Assembly (NCBI GenBank): GCA_019671135.1
Contig: JAHRHY010000009.1
Location: 434,001 to 498,000, forward strand
DNA from: Linnemannia hyalina
Lineage: Eukaryota; Mortierellomycota; Mortierellomycetes; Mortierellales; Mortierellaceae
Direction: 5' to 3'
DNA length: 64,000 bases
Below are positions 23,353 to 33,115 of the stretch, in pieces. The position numbers and the translations under genes are program-made. Under the pieces are notes generated by a model. It did no database searches and was not told the DNA's origin. It saw only the letters and a list, made by a program, of their open reading frames with translations. Numbering within the stretch: position 1 is the stretch's first letter; each line of letters begins with the position of its first letter.

Positions 23353-25049
23353 ATGACGACGGAATACATAGCCCCAACACCTACACCTACACCCTCCATC
23401 TCTTACTCGACGTCTTCCTCCAACTCTTCATCCTCCTCCTCCTCCTCCTCCTCACCTTCAATACAATCGGCACCATATCAAGGAACAGGATCATGGTTCG
23501 GAGACTTTAACGCCCTTTGTGCCTCGTCGTGTGTCCCGCTCCCGACATGTAACCTCCTCTCTGCCTCCGACGCCGAGACTTCAGCATCTGCTCAGGAAGG
23601 CACCGCTGGCAGGTGTCTAAACAGCGGAGGATGGCCTGTGCGGGATCTTGGGTCGGTGGTCATCAGTGTCTTGGGTCTCTTGTTCGTCGTCAGGCAGATC
23701 CTTATCAAATCTCGACGCATGTTCGCCGCCGTCGGTACGTTCTTTCCTTGACCTTTGTCTTCTTCAACTTGACTGTAAAAAAAGAAATGAAGAAAAAGAA
23801 TGAAGGTTCAATATTACTATACCTTATTTTTGGTTGTCGACATTATTCGCATGCTCATGGTAGCTCACATATGTCTTATCTCCTGCGTTTTTGCATTATG
23901 AAAAATCTAAATAGGTCGGACAGAGATGGCACACTTGTACACGATCTACAGCTTCATCCTCTTGCTCCAGGTCTTTACGGTCGGAGGCGTGTTGGTGAAC
24001 AATAACAGGACACATCGGACATTTCTGGTTTGGGCGACGGCGCTGCATTTGGGGGCATTGGTGTGTTTCTTCTGGACTCTTGTCATTACCATGCTCGTCC
24101 GTAAGTTTCCTGTTTCGAGAGATGAGAACATTAAAGGATGTACGGTTGGTAGTTGTGGAATGGGGTGGTGGAGAGGGGACGACAAAGGGGTGCATGCAGG
24201 GGGAGGTATGACAGGCTCAAACTAACCATAAAGCCACTTTCTTTTCTTTTTTGGTTCTAGTCTTTCAGTTCACGGACGACGGGACAAAGTTCATGAGGCA
24301 GGCAAGGAACCTCCCTTCTTCAAGTCTTTTGTGGATTAACGCGCTTACCGAATGTATTGCTTGATCTCACGTCCCTAACTGTCTTCTTCTCTCCTCCCTT
24401 TCAACCCAATAGTTCATAACGGGAACAAACACGATCTGGATGGTGATCGTCGTATTCCTGAGTCTGGATCTGGCATGGAACATCACTGGACACCATCACG
24501 GACACAGTGCTGGACTCTTTTTCTTGACCTTGGTCTTCCCCGTCGTCGCCGTGCTTCTCTACCTGGTCCTGTCATGTATCGTTGTCTGTCGCAAACTGGA
24601 AGTCTACTCCTCCCTCAGTAAGTTCATGGCCACAAAACGTGGGCGGACGCACCAGGAACTTATATTTTCCGCAATTCTTCTCCCCCTACTTTGCGGGCAC
24701 TGATCTGACCATGACATGAAAAAAATAAATAGAGTATGTGGCGATGGCACTGGTGACATTTGCAGTAAGCCAACTGATCCTCTTTGGTGGGGCGAGTCAT
24801 AAAATCGCAGTGGGTACACAAGGGCGCATTAATGGATCCATGTTTTCAATCATCTTCGACCTCGTCTCTGTCAGCCTCGTTTACAGATTCTGGAGCACCA
24901 TCATCGACAGTAAGTAAGGAAGGAGGAAGGAGCCATGGAGACGAAAACATAGTGGGTGGGTTGTTGATACTAACATGCTCTTGTCCTTTTTTTTTTTTTT
25001 TTTTTTTTTTTTTGGGTGTTTAGATACTTGGGGCGATGAAGAGTTCTGA
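23353..25049 (+). CDS. CHS7: CHS7-family chitin synthase export chaperone
   Basis: Six exons are proposed: 23353-23734, 23915-24100, 24261-24352, 24413-24617, 24733-24909 and 25024-25049, giving 355 residues. The Ser/Thr-rich start is followed by GSWFGDFNALC and a Cys pair, resembling the FGDF start of Chs7. Several membrane helices follow (SVVISVLGLLFVV, IYSFILLLQVFTVGGVLV, IVVFLSLDLA). The FQFTDDGTKF segment and the short C-terminal VYRFWSTIID also fit the family. Chs7 sits in the ER and lets chitin synthase leave for the plasma membrane. One junction is abnormal: the frame needs exon 3 to end at 24352 before TG rather than GT (see findings). All other junctions are canonical GT-AG. Confidence 0.78.
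24988..25014 (+). repeat. Poly-T tract
   Basis: About 26 uninterrupted T residues in the last intron of the CHS7-like gene, a few bases before its 3' acceptor (TTTAG at 25019-25023). It serves as an extreme polypyrimidine tract and is also a likely length-unstable site. Confidence 0.85.
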
Positions 25050-25604
25050 GGACGCAGCCTTCTTGCTTCTTTTGCATTTTCCCTTGCAATCGATACTTTT
25101 TTCCGAAATCCCAATTTGCTCATATCATTCTCTTGTACATTAAATACATTCAACTTGCATGAACGCCGACTCCAAAAAAAAAAGGGCAATAACTGGGCTT
25201 TGTATCCCCTTCCTGCCTCCGGAAACCGGAACAACCTTTGGAATAACGATTGAGGACTACAGCCCACTTCTTTCTTGATCAAAGGGGGGGTCGCCCTTGG
25301 ATCGGAAGAAGTTCACACGATATTGGAGATTAAAGGGATTGCTTCTTCCTTGATCCAAAGACAAATGTAAAACCTCAAAGGAGACGCAGGATTGATATGA
25401 TACAAGAAATGATAATTTAATTATTTGGTGAAAGTATGTAATGTGAAAAAGTACGAGAACCGCCAGACGGATAACGACTGTTTGCTTTGCTAAGTGAAAG
25501 GAGGGCAGTGTCCTACTAGGTTACGAGAAAGGGTTTCTCGGCGATGTCGAGTTGATGGCTTTATGGGTCCTGCTGTAGTTGTTGTGATGATTATCTTGGT
25601 TGTG
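25050..25604. other. Convergent 3' interval
   Basis: A 555-bp interval between the stops of the CHS7-like gene and the minus-strand NXT1-like gene. Only short frames without support were seen. It presumably holds both 3' untranslated regions. Confidence 0.4.
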
Positions 25605-26549
25605 CTAGACAAATCTGAAGCAGTCGGACCAGACATAGAAACTGCCGTTGCTGGGGTCAGGGCTGAGGATGAAGGATTGGGAAAAGTGGCGATCTGAGGT
25701 CTCATTGCTGTATTTCACTGTTCCCGAGACGTTCAAGATCATGCTTCCTGGTGTGCCTGGAGCCGTCGATGCTATATCATAGACAAGAAAAGTATGTGTC
25801 CTGTGTTAACTATGCGTAGAAGGAAATCCTCCCTTTTGTTTCCTGCAGAGAATCAAGAGCGCAATATCAATCAGATCCTGTCAAACGTACTTGGAAGTGG
25901 GTGGCAGTCGTAGGCGTTGACAGTGTGTTCACTGCTTGACAACTTGTTGTAAAACTCAGAGAAGGGTCCAATTCCACTGAAAGCGTTTCCTGTTCGAGGT
26001 TTTTTGGAATAGAGAAAGGCGGAAGAATTGCGGAGGTCAGATGAAGTCTGCGAGAGGAGATAGAAGGAAAAAAAAGGCGATAGGTGGTGCGAGATCCGAT
26101 GTTATATCCTGTTTATCCCAGTAGTAGAGCAGTACCATTCCAAAGAATTGCAGAGGTATCGCGGTAGACGCGATTCAGGACCTAGAAAGAAGACAAAGGA
26201 TAATAAATGAACGTGCTTAGATTGATGGACGGACAAGATATACACAACCTTTCCTTTTATGATACAGCACAATAGAGGTGTGAGGGTTACCGGTCGTTGA
26301 GTATCGAAGAGTTGGTAGTAGATTCCGACGAACGCATCGGCGCCATTGGAGGAAGTGTCAACATGTTCTTTGAGAGAGTTCTATTATTCCATTGTGGTGG
26401 GTTATGGGAAATGCAAAACAAGAGTGTGTGTGTGTTGATTCCTTTTGTTAATGGCGTTCCCTTCATTCCTTTGCGTTGATGTTAATGCAACGTGTTCTTT
26501 TGCCCACTTGTATCTCCTGTGAGCGAAAGTTTCTTTGACGTACTGCCAT
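25605..26549 (-). CDS. NXT1: NXT1/p15-like mRNA export factor (NTF2 fold)
   Basis: Found by splicing; no single frame reveals it. Reading leftwards, exons 26549-26544 (6 nt, Met-Ala), 26380-26291, 26181-26136, 25989-25891 and 25771-25605 give 135 residues (human NXT1 is about 140). Every junction is GT-AG with matching phase. Signatures match NXT1 closely: ADAFVGIYYQLFD near 16-28, VYRDTSAILWNGNAFSG at 37-53, FSEFYNKLSSSEHTV at 57-71, and an end in VWSDCFRFV. NXT1 pairs with the NXF1/Mex67-type receptor through its NTF2-like fold to carry mRNA through nuclear pores. It shares a 314-bp head-to-head promoter with LYS9. The family call is strong; the 6-nt first exon is the least certain part. 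Confidence 0.85.
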
Positions 26550-26863
26550 GGTGTGTTTGCTGTAGGTTATTGTGTGGAGCTTGGCTGCGGTTTGGTCAGA
26601 TTGGGGTTGGAGGGCGAAGTGGATAAGGAAAGCGAAATAGAAGAGTGGTGGCGCGAATCTTTGTGTGTCCTGAGAAACAAAGAAAAAAAGAATGAGGCTA
26701 CCCCAGCTCGGTGGCTTGGATTCAATTGAGACTGCCTTTTCCCTCCTTGATCCATCCACGAGATGTGCGAGAAAGAGAGAGTACAAAAGGGAGTGGTGCG
26801 CCGTTTCTCTTCTTTCTCACCTCACCTCTTTCCCCTTTTTACTCCACACCCTCACATATCACA
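26550..26863. promoter_or_regulatory. Bidirectional promoter, NXT1-like / LYS9
   Basis: Only 314 bp separate the two divergent start codons. The LYS9 side (about 26800-26860) is C/T-rich with a CACAATG start context. A TGACGT element lies at 26537-26542, just inside the first NXT1 intron. No TATA box is obvious. Confidence 0.6.
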
Positions 26864-29800
26864 ATGGCCACCAAGTAAAGTCACCACCACTACGTTGTCG
26901 CACCCTTTTATATCTCTATTCGATACTTCCGTGCGTTCTCCTCTGTCAACGTGCACATGTGCGCACACACTCTCTCTTCTCTCTCTCTAACCATCAATTG
27001 CACCATTGCCTTGTCGCGCTGTTACTTCTCCCGCGTTGATAGGAAGATTTTGCTCCTCGGATCGGGTTTCGTCGCAGAGCCCTGCGTTGAGTACCTCTGC
27101 CGTCGTCCCGAGAACAAGCTCACCATCGGTAACGTGTCCCCTTTCATTCGTCTTGGAGAGAAGCGACTGGAGAATGAGTGTGGGAGAGTACAGGGTGATG
27201 AAGAAGAAAAAGCCTGATAATCTTAAGATCGAAGGGTTGCCTTTTGGTGGCGTATTCGCGATTGCTGATCAATAAGAGAATGAGATTGAAACCCCTTAGG
27301 TACCGCAGTTTCGAGGGAAATACGATCATTGAGAAAAGGCATATGTGAGGGTGTGAGAGTATGTGGAAAATGGGTTCAAAGGAGAGAGGGGGGGGGGAGG
27401 AACATAGGAGGCATGGTTTGGATGATTCATTCACACACGCTAACATCCACCCAAGAAAGGCATCGGACCAAAAAATGGAAATTAGCCGTGTGAGTGTGAG
27501 AGTGTGGTGTGCAGTATGTGAGTGAGGGTGAGGGAGTCGATTATCTTGGGGATCAAATCAAGATGTGCCAGAGTCAGCCTTGTAATCTTTTACTTTCAAA
27601 CCTTGTCACGGTCAATTTGTCCGCTTGTCCGAAAGGGGGCCGTGGGTCTGGCGGGGAGTGTTCTTTGGTTTTCCCTTGAACACTTTCTATCCCACTCTCT
27701 CAATGGGAATACTAGGGGAAGGGGGAGGCATACTTATCGTCATAGCTTGGAGAAAGAGACTAGCTAGATGACAACTGCGCTAATTCATCCAAAAAACAGT
27801 ACCCTTAGACAAATTATCTCATCGATATCCATCTTGGATCGGTGACCCAGGCTGACTAGAACCAAAAACTAACTCTCCATCTTCCCTCATATACTTACTT
27901 TCTCTTGTATCATATAGCTGCCAGACGTCTCGCCATTGCTAAGGAGCTCGCCGGTGGTTATACCAACACCACTGCCATCTCCTTGGATGTCAACGATGAG
28001 GTTGCCCTGGATGCTGCCATTGCCGAGCACGACATTGTCATCTCCTTGATCCCCTACACCTACCACGCCCAGGTCATCAAGTCTGCCATCAAGTCCAAGA
28101 CCAACGTCGTCACCACCTCCTACGTCTCCCCCGCCATGATGGCCTACGACGAGGCGTACGTTACCTGATCTGGATGAATTTCGTTCAATGGTTACCTTGT
28201 ACATGTATTGGACATCCATCTCACATCCAATTGATACCTTTTACTTTATACAATAGTGCCAAGGCTGCTGGTGTTGTTGTTATGAACGAGATTGGTGTTG
28301 ACCCCGGTGTTGATCACTTGTATGCCCTCAAGACCATCAACGAGGTCCACGCCGAGGGTGGAAAGGTACTTGACAACATTATTTATTGATCCGTCAATGC
28401 TCATTTGGAATGTCGAAGGACATAACAAACAGGAGGGGATCTGATCCCAATGAGTCAACAGAACCTAATCTCCTTTCTTTCAAACATATTGTAGGTTCTT
28501 TCTTTCTTGTCCTACTGCGGTGGACTTCCCGCCCCCGAGGCCTCTAACAACCCTCTCGGCTACAAGTTCTCCTGGTCCTCCCGTGGAGTCCTCCTCGCCC
28601 TCAAGAACAACGCCAAATTCTACGAGAACGGTGAGATTGTCGAGTACTCAGGCAACGACCTTATGAACTCTGCCAAGGCCATCCCCATCTACCCAGCCTT
28701 CGCCTTTGTCGGTTACCCCAACCGTGACTCTTCCCCTTACAAGGAGCGTTACAACATCCCCGAGGCCCACACCATCCTCCGCGGTACCTTGCGTTATGCT
28801 GGATTCCCCGAGTTTGTCAAGACCTTGGTTGATATTGGGTTCTTGGATGATGCTCCTCAGGACTTTTTGGCTGCTGACGCCTCCGAGATCGCTTGGGTAA
28901 GTCAGAGTGAGGGTATTTTTGCTCAATGGATGGACCGTGAGAAAAAAAAAAAGCGATACTTTGATGATTTACTATTTGAGAGAGTTCCTCCCCCTCCCTT
29001 CCTCCCCCTTTTTTCTAACTTTCCATTACGTCTTCATGTTTCTTTTAAATAGAACGACGTTGTCGCTAAGCGTCTTGGTTCTTCCAGCAATGCTGAGGCG
29101 TAAGTACAGGGATTGACAGGATGAGCGTATGAGTCGGGCAATGAATACCCCAGGACCGATCACACGGAGTATTGATGACTGAAACAAGGCTACCTTTCTC
29201 TATATCGTTTCTAGTGACCTTGTCGAGTTGATCAAGGAAAAGTCGACCGTCAAGGGCGATGATATCGACCGCATCGTCAAGGGCATGAAGTGGTAAGTTG
29301 TCACTATGCACGACACTATCTAAACCCATGTGCCTTTCCTTCCTATGTCTCGAACATTGTCCGTACTCCTCAACTGACACGATATTGCTTCTGAATTCAT
29401 GGAATGATAGGTTGGGTATGTTCTCGGCGACCCCTGTGACCCGCCGCGGCAACTTCCTCGACACCTTGTGCGCGACTCTTGAGGAGAAGATGATGTACGG
29501 CAAGGGCGAACGCGATATGGTCATGCTCCAGCACAAGTTCGAGGTCGAGCTCAAGGACGGCACTCAGGTAAATTCACACGCAAACTCTGGGAAGGAGGCA
29601 ATTGGGTGACGCGACGACTCGCTGCTACAAAAAAAAGGAGAAACAAAAAAGAACAAAAAAAGATAATGGTCGACTCTCGTGTTCTGGATCATGGTTCTAT
29701 TTATTTGTTGTTATTTTAGTTATTTTAGTTCTTTGGTGGACCCCCGTTTATTTTATATCTTTAACGAATTGTTTACTGATAACTATTTTCCTTTACTCTA

Positions 29801-30078
29801 TTATTATACCATCCTCTTCCCTCCACACCACCCCCAACCCCCTATATTCCTGATGATAGCAAACCCGCACGTCGACGATTCTGGAATACGGCAACCCAGA
29901 GGGCGCCTCGGCAATGGCTCGTTTGGTTGGTATGCCCTGTGGTGTTGCGACCCAGTTGGTCTTGGATGGCGTTATCCGTACCCCCGGTATCTTGGCCCCC
30001 ATGTCTGCAGATATTAACGATCCTCTGATCAAGGGTATTGAGGCCGAAGGTGTTGTCTGTCACGAGGAGATTCTGTAA
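26864..30078 (+). CDS. LYS9: Saccharopine reductase (lysine biosynthesis)
   Basis: Nine exons give 448 residues, close to yeast Lys9 (446): 26864-26874, 27043-27128, 27918-28155, 28257-28365, 28495-28896, 29053-29099, 29215-29292, 29411-29567 and 29860-30078. The first coding exon is only 11 nt (Met-Ala-Thr plus two bases). All phases agree. The N-terminal Rossmann motif GSGFVAEP (10-17), ISLIPYTYHAQVI, NEIGVDPGVDHLYALKTI, LSYCGGLPAPEASNNPLGYK and FSATPVTRRGN are typical of the NADP-dependent enzyme. It condenses alpha-aminoadipate semialdehyde with glutamate to saccharopine in the fungal alpha-aminoadipate route, in the cytosol. Intron 2 is long (789 nt); no regulatory element was recognised in it. 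Confidence 0.95.
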
Positions 30079-31897
30079 ATCAAAAATATCACATCTTGTA
30101 CACACACACATTTATACATAATAAAAAGCGATTCAGTTGAAACGAAGACAAGAGAAGAGAGGAGTAGAGTAGAGTGCGGAAGAGAGATGGAGCGACAAGA
30201 AGCGAACGAAACGAAACAAAACAGAAGGGAAGGGAAGAGTGGGAGGGTTGAGGTCGAAGTTGAATGACAACATAGGGGACCTTATAAAACGGAGATCGGA
30301 AAAGAAATGAATGCGGAGAATGGTACTAGAGTGGCGTAATAGCAAAAAGCACAGACAGGCTCACCTATAATTGTGCGACGCCCTCTCATGACGATGGTTT
30401 TATCGGCATCCTGTCTGTCTGTCAAGGTTTGTTGTCCGCGCGCGATTCCATTCCTATCTTTGCTTATTCCTCATTCCAAGCGGGGAAAAAAAATCTTTTA
30501 TCTTGGCGCACAACGGCTCGTTGGCCTGCCCGTCTGTCTGCGCCCAGGCTTTGCTTTGCTAATCGTTCTTCGCTAGTTCTGTGCAGAGCGAGATGGTGCG
30601 ATGTGTGGATGCAAGGTGGGTGAGTGAGAGAGGTTGGCAGACCGAGAGAATAAAGAGAGAGAGCACTTGGCCCACATGGCCATGGGTATTACACATCACA
30701 CAGCACTCTTGGACAAATAGAGCGAAGAAGAAACAAAAGAGATAAAAAGGAAAGACAAATGAGGGAACAAAAGAAGCATTGGTGTTCGTTTGTGAGAGGA
30801 TAGCCGATCCTTCTTTTTGTTTTGTGTTTTTGTGTTTACGTGTGCATGCGTGTGTGGTTAAAACGTGTTGCTAAAGTGTACCTATTCTTCCTCCTCTTGT
30901 TCTCCTTTTCCTCCGTCCCCCTTGTTTGTCAGCAGGCCTGGACCACCTTTTCTCATCTTCAATGCGGAACAAGAATAAAACAAAAACAAACAGAAAACAA
31001 AATATAAACCAAAGCCCGCTCATCATTTGCAGAAAGGACCCTTGTTTCTCATGTCTCTCAATGTCTCTGTCTCTCGTCGTAGTCTCGTGTATGTTGTCTT
31101 ATCGGTCTCGATGTTAAAACATAAACAACAGCAGAAAAGGATCATCACCCATGGACTCACGATCATCTCTCATCATCAAGGCCATTCATTACTGATCTCT
31201 CCCTTTGTTAATATCACACATCCTTTGAACCGACCGTGCCTCCCACCTCTTCCTTGGTTTCTATCCAGTCACCCGCACTCGCTATTTTTTTTTATCCGAA
31301 CGTTCACCCCCTTCTTCTGTTTAATACCCCTGGACTCGCTTTCTGTCTCCCCTTCCTCTTGCTGTCGTCTGTCCTCCCTCAACCCCCACCGCTCTCAGTC
31401 CGTCCGTCCGCCCACCCTCTCCCTCCACTCCAGTCGCCACTTGTACCAATCATGACAATTCGATTTTATGACATTTTCGATCCAAATTCACTTTTCTTTT
31501 CACTTCTATCACTTCCCATTCATTCATTCATTACTCCCGTCGTCTTATTTTCCACCCTTCATCGACCCAACCCCCTCTGTTCGTTTTTCCCGCCTAACCA
31601 GTTTTTGTTGTTTTCGACGTTCTCACTCTTCTGCGGCTGATGAAATAGTCTCGCCCGACCAGACCCTCTCTCCTTTCGCTCCTTTTCTTTCCTTCAACTC
31701 CTTCTCTCCCTTTTCCTCTTTCAGAGTAAGTCTCGTTTGTTTTTGTTTCCTCTCACACTCGCTTACCATCTCTCGACTTTTGCGCGCGGATTCTCTCCTT
31801 TTTGTTACATCCACTTATTTGTTGGTGTTTTCCTTTTTTTGCAGTTGCTTTTTTTCATTTATTTTCCTTTCATCCCATTTTGTCGTCTTCCTTCCAT

Positions 31898-31948
31898 CTC
31901 TCTTTCTTTCTTTCTTTCTTTCTTTCTTCTTTCTTTCTTGCTTTCTTT
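31898..31948 (+). repeat. (TTTC)n microsatellite
   Basis: An interrupted run of TTTC tetranucleotides in the pyrimidine-rich leader region upstream of the methyltransferase gene. Confidence 0.75.
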
Positions 31949-32406
31949 CTATCTCTTTCTTTTCTTCCCACTTGATTTCAATATTCTTTGCCCTTCCATT
32001 TTCCTTCCCTTCCCTTCCCTTCCCTTTTCCCTGCCTTGCCCCCATTGGTGTTATTATTTAATATTCTTTGGTAAAATCCGATTCAGTCCATCCTTCCACC
32101 CCTTCCTTCCAATTCGACGTCCAGTATCTTTTTGTATTTGCTAATTCATTTCCGTTCTTATTTTCTTTTGTATTCATCCTTCTTTCTCTCCTTTCTCTCC
32201 TCTCTCTCTCTCTCTCTCGCTCTCTCTCCCTCTCCCTTCCTTCCCTTCCTCCCTCCCTCTCCCTTCCTTCCCTTCCCTCCTTTCCACTCTCTGTCTCTTA
32301 CCAATCCATTGATCGTCGTCGATCAGGTCGTTCGCCCTCCTTCAGACACACATATTCTCACACTCGTTCTTTATTTCGCCCAGGCACAGAAAAGCATACT
32401 TACCTC

Positions 32407-32449
32407 CACACTCACTCTCACACTCACACTCACACTCACACTCACGCTC
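32407..32449 (+). repeat. (CACACT)n repeat just upstream of the start codon
   Basis: About six CACACT-type hexamers (one interrupted, the last changed to CACGCT) end 16 bp before the ATG at 32466, inside the presumed 5' untranslated region. Confidence 0.75.
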
Positions 32450-32465
32450 GCTCAAAGCAACAACC

Positions 32466-33075
32466 ATGCACCTTCGTCCTCACCTTGGGTCGTCAGGCAA
32501 TCCAGAGGACCCCGAATCAGTCGCCCACCCTCCTCTCCGATCCTCCTCATATCCCTCCCTCCCAACAACCCCGCCACACTTTCGACCTGGGACAGACAGG
32601 GACGAACCCGCACAACCACCCCTTCGACAGACCACTTTCCCGCCAGATCGGACATCGATTGCCGGTCATACCATGTCTTCATCTTCCTCAGCAACTCACC
32701 ACCACCACCATTTTCAACAACAACATTATTATCAACACCAACAACAACCTACGCTAGACCATTCACAAACACACCGACACCATCATCCAAATCAACCATC
32801 CACATCCCCCTCTTCCTCTCAGCAGGATCGGCAGTATTACGAAATGCCTCCTTCATTCGCTCTCCCGCAGCACCAATATTCAACCCATACTAGTCATCCA
32901 AAGCAACAAAAATACTTGCAGCAGCGTCGGCATGCCGGATCAGCCCCCTCATTATTATCGTACTACAGCGGACATGACCAGGATCAAGACGATAACTTGG
33001 TTCATATTCAGAACCATAGGGGATATCAACACCAGAATCGAGTGTTTTCTCAAACAATAGACGGCCACTCAGCTG

Positions 33076-33115
<40 letters not shown>

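Larger units (their letters stand above)
30079..32465 (+). promoter_or_regulatory. Gene-free interval and long pyrimidine-rich leader of the methyltransferase gene
   Basis: A 2.4-kb stretch without credible genes. From about 31200 to 32460 the plus strand is dominated by C and T, with TTTC, CTTCC and CT microsatellites. Frames seen here translate to F/S/L/P-rich low-complexity sequence and are not counted as coding. It likely holds the promoter and a long 5' leader of the gene starting at 32466. Confidence 0.5.

Noticed and set aside
31027..32144. Long F/S/L/P-rich frames upstream of the methyltransferase
   Set aside because: Translation of a pyrimidine-rich leader with microsatellites; low complexity and no splice links.
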